Below are positions 8,256-16,882 of a stretch of 64,000 nt of DNA, piece after piece. The position numbers and the translations under genes are program-made. This DNA comes from CAVTHK01 sp964552235 (GTDB lineage Bacteria > Spirochaetota > Spirochaetia > SZUA-6 > CAVTHK01), in contig CAZKGO010000013.1 of NCBI GenBank assembly GCA_964552235.1, forward strand, positions 1 to 64,000. The letters are read 5' to 3'. Every line of letters starts with the position of its first letter. Position 1 is the first letter of the stretch. The notes beneath the pieces were generated by a model that did not search any database, was not told where the DNA came from, and worked only from the letters and a program-made list of their open reading frames with translations.

Positions 8256-10664
8256 ATGGCCGGCAAGGGAGCGCGCATCTTCGAGGCCCGGACCTTCGGT
8301 CTCGTCATCGGGGCCGTCGTCTTCGGGCTCATGTACCTGCTGACGTTCGGGACCGCCACCGTGCGCAACATCGAGGAGAACGTCTTCCTCGACGTGTTCT
8401 TCAACTGGAAGCTGACGTTCAAGGGACAGACCGTTCAGGAGGGCGTGACCCTCAAGACCCGCAACCCCTTTATCTCGCCCGACATCCTCATCGTGGGCAT
8501 CGACAACCGCAGCCTGCAGCGCTACGGCAAGTGGCCGTTCCCGCGCTCGGTCCACGCGGGGCTCGTCAACAGCTTCACGCGGGTGCAGCAGCAGGCTGAG
8601 CGGGAACGGGCCCTGTTCCTCGATATCAACTTCATCGAGCCGGACGTCGACGCTCCGGAGAACGACGCGCTTCTGGTCAAGGCGATCCGCGAGAACGGCC
8701 GGGTCTTCGTCGACACGTTTCTGCAGCCCGGCCCGGCTGCGGGGGCTTTCGCCGAAGAGCAGTTCGAGCGGCAGAAGGAACTGATCGCCGGCTACGGCGA
8801 CATCAAGCGCATCAGCGGAGACGTGCTCAAGGTGGTGCCGTTCCGCAGCGTCGAGGCCCCCCTGAAACCCTACGCGCGCGCGACCCGCGGATACGGGAAC
8901 GCCAGCTACATCGAGGACATCGACAATGTGTTCCGCCGCCAGCCGCTGATCGCGCGGCTGGAGGAGCCGCTGGAAGACATCGACGTCGAGGATCTCACGC
9001 CTGACACGCGGGTAGACTCCCAGGCGCACGAGCGCCTGACGTGGCACGACAAGGAGGGGATCCCGCACACCCTGTCGCTTCCGCTCACGGGCGAGTCGCT
9101 CGAGGCGCTCCGAAAGGAGGTCTCCCGGCGGGCTCCCGGCCGCCCCGTCGACGCCAACGGCGACGGAAAGCCGGACACCTACCGCTACTTCGTGCGCCGC
9201 TACCGCGACCACTTTGTCCCGGCGATCACCCTTTCGCTGACGCTCGAGTACCTGAACAAGAAGCCGGCCGACGCCGAGGTCGTGCTCGGCAAGCACATTC
9301 GCATTCCCGCCCCCCAGCAGTTCAACGTCCAGACCCAGGCCTGGGAGCCGTTTCAGCTGCTCGTCAAGCCGGCCCGCACCAAGGTCGAAAAGGACGCTGC
9401 GGGCAACCCGATCGAGGTCGAAGCGGCTCCCGCGCAGTACCGGACGATCGACGAGCTGCTGATACCCATCGACGAGCGCGGCACGATGCTGATCAACTTC
9501 ATGGGGCCGCGCTCGAGCGCGGCGGCCGACGGCTACCAGACCTTTCCCGTCAGGCCGTACTCCGGCTACAACCGGGACCCGGGCCTCGACGCTTCGTCGT
9601 GGCCTCGAACCAAGGCCGTCGCGAACAAGATCCTGATGGTGGGTATCTTCGCCACCGGCCTCGCCGAGGACGAGAAGCCGACCCCGTACGGCCTCATGTA
9701 CGGCGTCGAGATCAACGCGAACGCCCTGAACACGATCCTGATGAACCGCTTTCTCAGGCCGGCGCCGTTCTGGGTCGAGGCGCTGGTCCTGTTCGCAATG
9801 GTGGCGCTCGTGAGCCTGATGAGCTCGCGCCTGTCCACGGTCTGGTCGCTCGTCATCACGCTCGTGCTGGTGTTCGTGTACTTTCTCGTGGTCGTGTACC
9901 TGTTCGATTTCGCGAGCTACATCCTGAACTTCAGCGCGCCGGCGGCGGCCGGGCTGCTCGCGCTGTTCTCGATCGTCGCCTACAGGGTCGTGACCGAAGA
10001 GCGCGACAAGCGGTTCTACAAGAGCACGTTCGGCAAGTACCTGAGCCCGGCTGTGATCAACCAGATGCGCGAGAATCCTCCCGAGCTCGGGGGCGTGGAC
10101 AAGGAAATCACCGTCTTCTTCTCGGACATCCGGGGCTATTCGGAGCTGTCCGAGCAGATGTCGCCGCAGGAGCTGGTCAATCACCTCAACGAGTACCTGT
10201 CGGCCATGAGCGACATCATCGTCGAGCACGGCGGCACTCTCGACAAGTACGTCGGCGACATGATCATGTGCTTCTGGGGCGCGCCGATGCCCCAGGAGGA
10301 CCACGCCCTGGCCGCCTGCCGTTGCTCGCTGGCGCAGGTGCGCAAGCTCGAGGAGCTGAACGCCGCCTGGCCGCCGGAGCGGCGCATCCACATCGGGATC
10401 GGCCTGAACACGGGCATCATGACCGTCGGCAACATGGGCTCGAGCGTGCGCATGAACTACACGCTGCTCGGCGACAACGTGAACATCGGCTCGCGCCTCG
10501 AGGGAACCAACAAGGTCTACCACACGACCATCATCATGAGCGAGTCGACCTACCTGCTGGTCAAGGACAAGGTGGTCGCCCGCGAGCTGGACGTGATCCG
10601 CGTCAAGGGCAAGAACAGGCCCGTCGGGATCTACGAGCTCGTCGACATGGCGGATGGCGCGTGA
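8256..10664 (+). CDS. CHASE2-domain adenylate cyclase, class III
   Basis: 802 residues. One transmembrane helix near residues 13-32 is followed by a long extracytoplasmic CHASE2 sensor (DILIVGIDNRSL, RALFLDINFIEPD). Three transmembrane segments follow at ~505-580, then a class III cyclase domain at ~615-770. Both metal-binding aspartates are present (VFFSDIRGYS and KYVGDMIMCFWG). Lys in LDKYVGD and Asp in LLGDNVN indicate ATP rather than GTP, and the transition-state Asn and Arg are in NVNIGSRLEG. It should therefore make cAMP in response to an external or envelope signal. The gene overlaps the next lipoprotein gene by 4 bases (GTGA). Confidence 0.92.
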   Translation: MAGKGARIFEARTFGLVIGAVVFGLMYLLTFGTATVRNIEENVFLDVFFNWKLTFKGQTVQEGVTLKTRNPFISPDILIVGIDNRSLQRYGKWPFPRSVHAGLVNSFTRVQQQAERERALFLDINFIEPDVDAPENDALLVKAIRENGRVFVDTFLQPGPAAGAFAEEQFERQKELIAGYGDIKRISGDVLKVVPFRSVEAPLKPYARATRGYGNASYIEDIDNVFRRQPLIARLEEPLEDIDVEDLTPDTRVDSQAHERLTWHDKEGIPHTLSLPLTGESLEALRKEVSRRAPGRPVDANGDGKPDTYRYFVRRYRDHFVPAITLSLTLEYLNKKPADAEVVLGKHIRIPAPQQFNVQTQAWEPFQLLVKPARTKVEKDAAGNPIEVEAAPAQYRTIDELLIPIDERGTMLINFMGPRSSAAADGYQTFPVRPYSGYNRDPGLDASSWPRTKAVANKILMVGIFATGLAEDEKPTPYGLMYGVEINANALNTILMNRFLRPAPFWVEALVLFAMVALVSLMSSRLSTVWSLVITLVLVFVYFLVVVYLFDFASYILNFSAPAAAGLLALFSIVAYRVVTEERDKRFYKSTFGKYLSPAVINQMRENPPELGGVDKEITVFFSDIRGYSELSEQMSPQELVNHLNEYLSAMSDIIVEHGGTLDKYVGDMIMCFWGAPMPQEDHALAACRCSLAQVRKLEELNAAWPPERRIHIGIGLNTGIMTVGNMGSSVRMNYTLLGDNVNIGSRLEGTNKVYHTTIIMSESTYLLVKDKVVARELDVIRVKGKNRPVGIYELVDMADGA

Positions 10665-11407
10665 AGAGGGCCGGGGGGCGAGGGCGGCACGGGCGGCTGC
10701 TCGTCGGGCTTGCCCTGGCGGCGGCGCTGCCGTGCGGCTGCGGGATCGAGGACATCCCGGTTCTGAACCCGCCGCAGTTCTTTGACGCCAACGACAGCTT
10801 CGATTACTTCGCCATCCGGATCACCGAGAGCAACGACGAAGGCAACCTGCCCGAAGACAAGGCCGACTTTCTCGGGGTCGAGGTCTATTACAAGTTCTAC
10901 GGCTACGGCTCGCTCGGCAGCATCCAGAGCGGCCTCGCGACCCACAGCGAGGTCGTCAACGCCGGCTTCCGGCGCCTGGCGTCTACAGCCGACAGGGAGA
11001 GCCTGGTCGAGTACCCGCTCATCAAAGTGCCCGAGGCCGACCGGGGAGAGCGTGCCACGATCACGCTCGACTTCTCGCCGCTGCAACAATACCCGACCCC
11101 TGGGCAGCCGTTTCTCTTTGCTGTCCCGGACACCACGGGGCTCACGATTGCCGATACCGAGTTCCGGCGAGGGGTGGTTTACCCGGTCGATGACACCTTC
11201 AAGAAATTCTACTCCGATGACGACGACGGGTTCCTCCCGGCCGACGCCGACATCTCGACCCTCGGGCTCGCCGCAAACACGGACCACGAAGTCTACATCG
11301 CCCTCTACGCCCTGAGCTACGGCATCGACAACCAGCGGTTCACGACGCTCTACAGCCGCGCCGTGTTCCTCACTTCGATCCAGGTGACGATCCACGTCAC
11401 AAGCTGA
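10661..11407 (+). CDS. Lipoprotein of unknown function
   Basis: The start is GTG at 10661, overlapping the cyclase stop. It gives a basic N-terminus (KRAGGRGRHGR), a hydrophobic core and a lipobox-like ALPCGC, so a lipid-modified Cys is likely near residue 24-26. The mature part (~220 residues) is rich in Tyr/Phe/Asp with a beta-type pattern (FLGVEVYYKFYGYGS, HEVYIALYALSYGID) and no recognised domain. Because it is coupled to the CHASE2 cyclase, it may be an envelope partner of that sensor; this is inference from position only. Confidence 0.75.
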   Translation: MKRAGGRGRHGRLLVGLALAAALPCGCGIEDIPVLNPPQFFDANDSFDYFAIRITESNDEGNLPEDKADFLGVEVYYKFYGYGSLGSIQSGLATHSEVVNAGFRRLASTADRESLVEYPLIKVPEADRGERATITLDFSPLQQYPTPGQPFLFAVPDTTGLTIADTEFRRGVVYPVDDTFKKFYSDDDDGFLPADADISTLGLAANTDHEVYIALYALSYGIDNQRFTTLYSRAVFLTSIQVTIHVTS

Positions 11408-11424
11408 CGCGAGGTTGCAGACTG

Positions 11425-11703
11425 ATGAACTGGTCGTATCTGAACGTGGGCCTCACGTACGTGACCATCGGATTCGCCTCGGCGATCCTGATCTACTACG
11501 TGTTCAAGCGGCCGATGCTCGGACGCTTCTGGGGCGCCCTGATCATCGGCCTCATAGGCTCGTTCCTCGGGGGGGTGATCTACCGCACCTTCCCGAAGTT
11601 CTTCCAGGTGCTGTCCGACTTCAACGACGTGAACGTGTTTGCGGCGGCCGGCTGCTCGCTGGCCCTCATCTGGACCCTGTCCAGGCTGAGCTCGCCCAAG
11701 TAG
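11425..11703 (+). CDS. Small membrane protein, three predicted helices
   Basis: 92 residues, almost entirely membrane: segments near 8-26, 36-54 and 71-86, joined by short basic loops (FKRPMLGR). GAGGTTG precedes the ATG. It looks like a GlsB/YeaQ-type small membrane protein with its glycine pattern LIIGLIGSFLGGVIY, but I cannot assign it. Last gene of the cyclase-lipoprotein set. Confidence 0.7.
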   Translation: MNWSYLNVGLTYVTIGFASAILIYYVFKRPMLGRFWGALIIGLIGSFLGGVIYRTFPKFFQVLSDFNDVNVFAAAGCSLALIWTLSRLSSPK

Positions 11704-11966
11704 GGCGCACGCAGGCCTGAACGCAACGGAGCGCCGGCTTCGGGTCCGCTTCCCGGTCTTTTCCAGGTATCTGCCTAACTTCCTATAATGCATATTCTGT
11801 CGACCTAAGCCAACCGTAATGACCGCCGGCGATGGGCCGCCCCGCGTCGTCCGATGATTTTTCCCCCACAGAACAGGTAACTCCGGTTTTCAACCTGTCT
11901 ACAGATTGAGACGACAGACCGGGTCGGTCGAATCACGTTGTCAATGCGTGTCGACAAGTAGACGCC
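11704..11966. other. Convergent intergenic region, unusually AT-rich for this window
   Basis: 263 bases between two convergent genes, with no coding frame of note. It holds a 6-bp inverted repeat (ACAGGT at 11873-11878 and ACCTGT about 14 bases later) and a TTGTC/GACAA pair near 11939-11957. Neither is followed by a clear T-run, so no terminator is called. No DnaA boxes were found. Confidence 0.4.
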
Positions 11967-13037
11967 CTACGGCAAAATCACGCCCTCGAAGCCTTTGTCC
12001 TTGAGGCGGATCAGCATGGAGCGGGCATCCTCCTGCGAGAAGCGGCCGGCGAGCAGGACTCGGTAGTATGCCTTTCCGGCCAGCTCCACCCTCTCGACGG
12101 CCGTTTCGAATCCTGCGGCCTTGAGGTCGCGCGCCATAAAGGTGGCGTTCTCGCTGACGGTGAACGAGCCGGTCTGGACGCGCATGAGCGGGGACGCTTC
12201 GGGGGCCGCGGGCAGCGGGGCGGCTGCAGCGGCGGGGCTCGGCGGTCTGGGGGGATCGGCTGCCGCTGCGGTTCGCAGGAGCTGCCTCGGCGAGAGGGCG
12301 CGGCTTACGGGCCCGGGGCCGGACAGGAGCGCGGCTTCGGGCGAGCCGGGATACTCGCGCTCGATCTGCTCGAGGCGGGCGTCGCGTTCGGCGGTCTGTC
12401 CCGCGGTGCGGGCGTAGTCTGCGAGGGCAAGCAAGCCGTGCAGCCGCGCTTGGCTGCCCGGCGGAGCGGCTGTCGTGGCCGCGGTGAGGGCCCGCTGGGT
12501 CGCTTGGGTGGGGGCCTTGTCGTGGAGCAGAACCGCGCGCATCACCGTGAGCTGGGCGCGCAGGGGCTCCTCGGGGGCTGCGGATAGGGCACGGTCGAGC
12601 AACGCGAGGGCCTGGTCGTTGGCGCCGAGGTCGCATGCGACAGCAGCGGCAGCGAGCAGGGCCCCGGTCTGGGCCGCAGGGCTCGGCGCCGTCAGGGCGG
12701 CCCGTTCGTAGTAGCGCAGCGCTGCCTCGAGGCTGCCCGCCACTTCGAGGAGCCCGCCGATTTCCAGGGCCAGGTCGGGACCAAGGTGGTGCGGCAGCTC
12801 GACGAGCGACTCGAAAATTGCCCGCACACGGTCGAGCTGGGGGGTTTGCCCCAGGAAGGCACGGAACGCCTCAGGCCAACTCGGGTCCCGGGGATTGGCC
12901 CGCAGCCACTCGGCATCGGCCGCCCGCACCTGCTGCGGTGCGGGCGGCGCGTCTGCCGGCGGGCCGGGCTGGCTCCACGCGCTGGCGGCCAGCAGAGCGG
13001 CAATCAGAGCGGCGAGCAGGACGGGATTCGGCCTCAC
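11967..13037 (-). CDS. Exported helical-repeat protein with C-terminal SPOR domain
   Basis: The GTG at 13037 is preferred over upstream starts because it gives a clean signal peptide (RPNPVLLAALIAALLAASAWSQ) and partly overlaps the end of the upstream gene. After a Pro-rich linker the middle is TPR-like (RYYERAALTAPSP, ALALLDRALSAAPEEP). The last ~75 residues are a SPOR fold (MRVQTGSFTVSENATFMARD, YYRVLLAGRFSQEDARSML). SPOR domains bind denuded septal glycan, so a periplasmic role at division or in wall remodelling is likely. Length from this start is 356 residues. Confidence 0.8.
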   Translation of the reverse strand: MRPNPVLLAALIAALLAASAWSQPGPPADAPPAPQQVRAADAEWLRANPRDPSWPEAFRAFLGQTPQLDRVRAIFESLVELPHHLGPDLALEIGGLLEVAGSLEAALRYYERAALTAPSPAAQTGALLAAAAVACDLGANDQALALLDRALSAAPEEPLRAQLTVMRAVLLHDKAPTQATQRALTAATTAAPPGSQARLHGLLALADYARTAGQTAERDARLEQIEREYPGSPEAALLSGPGPVSRALSPRQLLRTAAAADPPRPPSPAAAAAPLPAAPEASPLMRVQTGSFTVSENATFMARDLKAAGFETAVERVELAGKAYYRVLLAGRFSQEDARSMLIRLKDKGFEGVILP

Positions 13038-13038
13038 G

Positions 13039-13305
13039 TCAGGAACCGGGCGCGCCTGCGCCAGGCTGCTGGGGGAGGCCGCCCGCGGCCCTTCGCGCCC
13101 TTCTGCGCCGCGGAAGGAGGGCATATGGCAGCACGCAGACGGCTCCGGCGATGAATGCGATCACGAGCGCAAGAAACAGCGGAACGTCCCTGAAGACGTG
13201 CACCCCCACCGACACGTTCACCCGCACCAGGTTCAGACCCGCGAACAGGGCCGCACACGCCACAACGATCAGCGCGAAGAAAAGCCGCCATGGGAACCGC
13301 TTCAT
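13039..13305 (-). CDS. Small membrane protein, LapA-like
   Basis: 88 residues with the pattern of LapA (DUF1049) proteins: basic start KRFPWRLF, one transmembrane segment, the loop NLVRVNVSVGVHVFRDVPLF, a second transmembrane segment, then a basic tail PRRRRARRAAGG. The ATG at 13305 follows GGGGAGAC. Its stop lies 2-4 bases from the start of the SPOR gene, so the two are coupled. Confidence 0.65.
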   Translation of the reverse strand: MKRFPWRLFFALIVVACAALFAGLNLVRVNVSVGVHVFRDVPLFLALVIAFIAGAVCVLPYALLPRRRRARRAAGGLPQQPGAGAPGS

Positions 13306-13342
13306 CTTGTCTCCCCGTCTCGTCCTTGGTCCGGGACCGGTC

Positions 13343-13678
13343 CTATGAGCGCGCCTTGAGCTTGCGGAAGAAGTTGAAGAGCGAGTACCCCCCGTAGGCC
13401 AGGAGGCCGATTCCGCCGATCGAGAGCAGGCCGCCGCCGAAACCCAGCGCCTTGGAGAGGATGGTGAGGATGCCCGCACCTGCGAGCATTCCGCCAGCCG
13501 CCCGGTCTCCCCTGGATGCGGCTATGCCGAGGCCCACCGCGGTCAGCGCGCCTCCGGCCACGAGGCCCAGGACCTGACCCAGGCCCGACAGAATCAGCAG
13601 CGCCGCGCCTGCGGCGACTCCGCCGAAGCCGCGCACTCCGTCGCGCTCGATCTCCTTGCGCGGAACAATGTCTCCCAT
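13343..13678 (-). CDS. Small Gly-rich membrane protein
   Basis: 111 residues. A short hydrophilic N-terminus (MGDIVPRKEIERDG) precedes four Gly/Leu/Ala-rich hydrophobic segments (GAALLILSGLGQVLGLVAGG and similar), ending in the basic tail NFFRKLKARS. I do not recognise the family. It is separated from the LapA-like gene by 37 bases and probably belongs to the same transcript. Confidence 0.65.
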   Translation of the reverse strand: MGDIVPRKEIERDGVRGFGGVAAGAALLILSGLGQVLGLVAGGALTAVGLGIAASRGDRAAGGMLAGAGILTILSKALGFGGGLLSIGGIGLLAYGGYSLFNFFRKLKARS

Positions 13679-13774
13679 GGCGTTCGCACCTCTCGCGAAA
13701 AGTCTAACATCAGCGCTGATCGGTGTCCACCGCGCAGGGGCAGACGGTGCAGCGGTGGGGCCGCGGGCGCAGGA

Positions 13775-15760
13775 TCAGGCGAGCGGGAGATCGATCCACA
13801 CCACCCCGCCCTCCCCCGCCTGCGCGCCCACCGCTCCCCCGCACAGCGCCAGTGCGCGCCTTGCGACGTAGAGTCCCATGCCGGTGTGCCCCGGTTTGCC
13901 GCTCGTGAACGGATCAGTGGCCACGGCGGCCATCTCCGCCCCGAAGCCTGCCCCTTCGTCCTTGATTTCGATCCGCAGCATGCCTGATTGACGCTTCGAG
14001 GTGACCAGCACCAGGCCCTCGGGGGCGCTTTCGTAGGCGTTGACGAGAACCTCGATCAGCGCGGCGACGACGTGCTGAGGCACGGCCCGCACGCGCGCGT
14101 CCGCCATGCGCATGTCCACCCGCAGGCCCGGGAAACGCTGCCGCACCCTGGCCGCGGCGACTGCGGCCAGCCGCGCTGCGCCGCAGGGCTCCGGCAGACC
14201 TCCGGTCAGAGCGGCCACGGGCCGCGCCGCCTCGGCGAACTCCACCAGCAGGACCCGGGCCTGCCTGAGGTCGGCGATCGCCTGCCGCAGCGCCGCGGCG
14301 TCGGGCCCAGGGCCCTGGAGAGCCGCCGTGGCGGCCCCGAGCCTGCGGCCGGCCTCTTCCACCTGGCGCTCGGCGTAGCGGGCCAGGCGCGCCAGCTCGT
14401 GCTGCCTGGCTCGCTCCCAGGTCTGCCTGTCGGACTTCGGATCGTCGAGCGCGCGGTGCAGCGCCGCGTTCTCCCTCATCAGCTCGCCCAGGCGGCGGGG
14501 GCGCGCCTCCAGCGCCCGCGCAGAGGCGCGCAGCAGGAGCGCCTGCAGCGGCAGCAGCAGCGCGGCCAGGAGGAAGACCGCCACAAAGGCCGACGCGCGG
14601 ACCGTCATGGCGTAGTGAGTCGACAGCTGCTCGACGATCGGGTCATACAGCAGGGCGAAGAACGCCACGGCGGCAAGCGCCACGAGCGCGTACACCACGA
14701 AGCGAGCCAGCATCCGGCGCGTGGCCAGCCGCCTCCCCGTGAGCAGGCCCACCGAGAACAGCAGCGGGAGCGGGAGCAGGAACAGGTTCGCGAACCCCCC
14801 GGTGCCGACTCGAGGCGCAGCCCGCTCGCCGAGAATCAACGGAAGCTGGTCGAGAAAGAAGTACGGCGGGAGGGCGACGACAAAGCCCGCGAGCATCCAC
14901 TGGATGCGGGCCCGCTGGGACGCCGCTGCGGCCGGGAGGGCGCTGGCAAGCAGCGCCACGAACGCCACGTAGGCAGCGGCTTCGGCGCTGTTGGCGAACC
15001 TGCCCAGCAGCCGGTAGCGCTCGAGCAGGACGTCGGCGCCGGTGCGGGCCCACTCGGCCACCAGAGCGATGCGGGCAGCGGCGAACACCGCAAAGGCGAC
15101 GGCGACGGCGGCCGCAGCACCGATCCGCACCGCCGGGCTCGCGCGCGGGCGCGGGTACTCGAAGGCAAAGGCGAGCAGCAGCCACGGAGCGAGCTTGCCC
15201 GCGTGGATCAGGACGTTGGACGCCGCGCTCTCGTAGTAGAAGGGCTTGACTGCGACGAACACAGCGTAGCAGAAGCAGCCGGCCGCGAGCAGACCCGTGG
15301 CCAGGTTCAGGCCGGCATCGAGCAGCAGGGCGAATCCCAGCCCGATCAGGGCCACGAGGAAAGCCACGACGAAGGCTGTGTCCAGGCGCCGAAGCACCAG
15401 GTCGGGCTCGATGCTCAGCGTGCGCGGGGCCGTCCCGTCCCGCAGCACCTCGACCTCCAGCGGCGCCCACGTACCCACAGCCAGGTCGGCCTCCACCAGG
15501 TCTCTCAGGCTGCCGATCGGCACGCGGCCGACCCGCAGGATCCGGTCGCGGTACGGCAGCAGACCGGCGCGAACCGCCGGCGACAGCGGGGAGCGCGGGG
15601 CGAACACGATGCGGCCGTCTCGAGCGACCGCCTCGGGGTAGTTGACGACCAGGCCGGTGTACGGCTTGAGGGCGTAGCGGACCAGGTAGGCGCAGCAGAC
15701 GGCGGCGGCCAGCGCGGCCAGCGCCAGCGCCAGCAGGCGCCGCGGCCCGATCGCGGCCAT
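13775..15760 (-). CDS. Membrane histidine kinase with N-terminal PDZ-like domain
   Basis: 661 residues from the ATG at 15760; a GTG at 15772 that overlaps the thioesterase stop is an alternative. The N-terminal transmembrane helix is followed by a PDZ-like region (~35-120: SPAVRAGLLPYRDRILRVG), about seven membrane helices, then a cytoplasmic kinase. The ATPase domain has N box VLVNAYESAP (~572-581), G1 DEGAGFG and G2 GHTGMGLYVARR. The probable phospho-accepting His is in QHELARLARY (~454), but the usual Asn/Thr-Pro after HEL is missing. No response regulator is adjacent. The PDZ plus multi-helix front end suggests an envelope or peptide signal. Confidence 0.85.
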   Translation of the reverse strand: MAAIGPRRLLALALAALAAAVCCAYLVRYALKPYTGLVVNYPEAVARDGRIVFAPRSPLSPAVRAGLLPYRDRILRVGRVPIGSLRDLVEADLAVGTWAPLEVEVLRDGTAPRTLSIEPDLVLRRLDTAFVVAFLVALIGLGFALLLDAGLNLATGLLAAGCFCYAVFVAVKPFYYESAASNVLIHAGKLAPWLLLAFAFEYPRPRASPAVRIGAAAAVAVAFAVFAAARIALVAEWARTGADVLLERYRLLGRFANSAEAAAYVAFVALLASALPAAAASQRARIQWMLAGFVVALPPYFFLDQLPLILGERAAPRVGTGGFANLFLLPLPLLFSVGLLTGRRLATRRMLARFVVYALVALAAVAFFALLYDPIVEQLSTHYAMTVRASAFVAVFLLAALLLPLQALLLRASARALEARPRRLGELMRENAALHRALDDPKSDRQTWERARQHELARLARYAERQVEEAGRRLGAATAALQGPGPDAAALRQAIADLRQARVLLVEFAEAARPVAALTGGLPEPCGAARLAAVAAARVRQRFPGLRVDMRMADARVRAVPQHVVAALIEVLVNAYESAPEGLVLVTSKRQSGMLRIEIKDEGAGFGAEMAAVATDPFTSGKPGHTGMGLYVARRALALCGGAVGAQAGEGGVVWIDLPLA

Positions 15761-15768
15761 GCGGCGCG

Positions 15769-16185
15769 TCACTGCGGCGACTCGCCGCGGCGCGGCCGCA
15801 GGTGCCTCAGCTCCGGCGGCAGCCGCGATGGCTGGCCGTCGGCTCCGAGGCAGACCCACTCCACGGCGGCATCGGCCACGGGGGTGCCGCCGCGGGTCAC
15901 CAGCTGGCGAAAGACCCCGCTGGAGCCCCGCATCTTGACGATCTCCGTCGACACCTCGAGCTCGTCGTCGAGAAAGGACGGCCTCAGGTACTGGATGTTC
16001 ACGCGGCGGACCACGAGGTTGATACCCCGCCGCTGCAGCTCTTGGATCGACAAGGCGCGGTCGCGCAGCAGCAGAACTCGGGCCGTTTCCAGGTACTGCA
16101 GGTAGGTCGCATGATTCACGTGCCCGTACATGTCGCACTCGTGAAACCGGACCCGGGTCGAGACGCGGTGCGCTGTGGCCGGCAT
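15769..16185 (-). CDS. Acyl-CoA thioesterase, YbgC/FadM 4HBT family
   Basis: 138-residue hot-dog-fold thioesterase. The signature RFHECDMYGHVNHATYLQYLE carries the catalytic Asp of the YbgC type, and VRRVNIQYLRPSFLDDELEV is the central strand region. The ATG at 16185 is chosen because GGAGG lies nine bases upstream and the protein then has the standard length. Substrate not predictable beyond acyl-CoA. It is divergent from the tRNA-Met promoter. Confidence 0.88.
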   Translation of the reverse strand: MPATAHRVSTRVRFHECDMYGHVNHATYLQYLETARVLLLRDRALSIQELQRRGINLVVRRVNIQYLRPSFLDDELEVSTEIVKMRGSSGVFRQLVTRGGTPVADAAVEWVCLGADGQPSRLPPELRHLRPRRGESPQ

Positions 16186-16227
16186 GGCTGCGAGACCTCC
16201 GTGTGCGTAAGGCTGCGCGCCCGCAGG

Positions 16228-16256
16228 TTGACAGGTGCGGGAGCGGTTGGTATATT
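16228..16256 (+). promoter_or_regulatory. Promoter of tRNA-Met
   Basis: TTGACA (16228-16233), 17-base spacer, TATATT (16251-16256). This is a near-consensus sigma70 promoter ending 12 bases before the mature tRNA 5' end. Confidence 0.85.
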
Positions 16257-16268
16257 GGCCGCGCTTTC

Positions 16269-16341
16269 GGCGGCGTAGCTCAGGTGGTAGAGCAAACGGC
16301 TCATATCCGTTGGGGCAGGGGTTCAAATCCCTTCGCCGCTA
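16269..16341 (+). tRNA. tRNA-Met (anticodon CAT)
   Basis: Folds as a full cloverleaf: acceptor GGCGGCG/CGCCGCT (one G-U pair), D arm GCTC/GAGC, anticodon stem AACGG/CCGTT around CTCATAT, T arm AGGGG/CCCTT around TTCAAAT, discriminator A. CCA is not encoded. A CAT anticodon can be elongator Met or the tRNA-Ile2 that TilS modifies (tilS is at 40872). The GGC...GTAGCTCAG start resembles elongator Met. Base 38 is T where A is usual. The last three bases overlap the stop codon of the opposing gene. Confidence 0.92.
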
Positions 16342-16881
16342 TTTGTCCTCCTCGTCCAGGCGGGTCCAGAACTGCCTCTCGGTGATCCCCCCCATCAGCA
16401 GCTCGCGGATCAGGCTTCGCGTCCGCTCGGAAAACACCGACCAGTACCGCTTGCTCCAGTCGTCCCGCAGCTCCGCCCTGTCGGAGGCGGACATGCGCCC
16501 CAGGCTGTAGTCCACGAACTGCACCACCATCGAACGCACCACGTCGGGGGGAAGGTTCGCCTCGGCGGCACGGCTCCTGCCGGGCACCCACTCCTCGAGC
16601 AGGAGGTTGAGATGCTCCTCGGGTATCGAAGGAAGGGTCCTGCGGACCATTTCGCGCACGTAGCGCAGAGTCATCTCCTTGACGTCCCCGATCGAATCGA
16701 GCTGACCGGAGACCGCGCCCGCGATCTCGCGGGCCATCCCGCGCAGGTTGCCCGGCGAGAGGCGCCTGCCGGCGTCCTGCGCGCGGCGCTCGAGCGCGGC
16801 CTTGATGACCTCCAGGTCCCTTGCGTCCGCCCGGTTGAGGATGTAGTCGACCGCCTTGTAGAGATCACGATCCAGGGACAT
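16339..16881 (-). CDS. Hypothetical cytoplasmic protein next to rarA
   Basis: 180 residues, mostly helical, starting MSLDRDLYKAVDYILNRAD. Arg/Glu-rich helices (EVIKAALERRAQDAGRRL, EMTLRYVREMVRR) and the C-terminal RQFWTRLDEEDK show no motif I recognise. Its ATG follows the rarA stop by one base, so it is translated together with rarA. Its TAG stop is formed by the last bases of the convergent tRNA-Met gene. Confidence 0.75.
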   Translation of the reverse strand: MSLDRDLYKAVDYILNRADARDLEVIKAALERRAQDAGRRLSPGNLRGMAREIAGAVSGQLDSIGDVKEMTLRYVREMVRRTLPSIPEEHLNLLLEEWVPGRSRAAEANLPPDVVRSMVVQFVDYSLGRMSASDRAELRDDWSKRYWSVFSERTRSLIRELLMGGITERQFWTRLDEEDK

Positions 16882-16882
16882 G

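Noticed and set aside
8103..10523. Minus-strand frame of ~800 codons opposite the CHASE2 cyclase
   Set aside because: Shadow of a gene with all cyclase residues intact.
11867..11960. Possible replication origin in the AT-rich gap
   Set aside because: No DnaA boxes (TTATCCACA-like) and no dnaA, dnaN or gyrB next to it.
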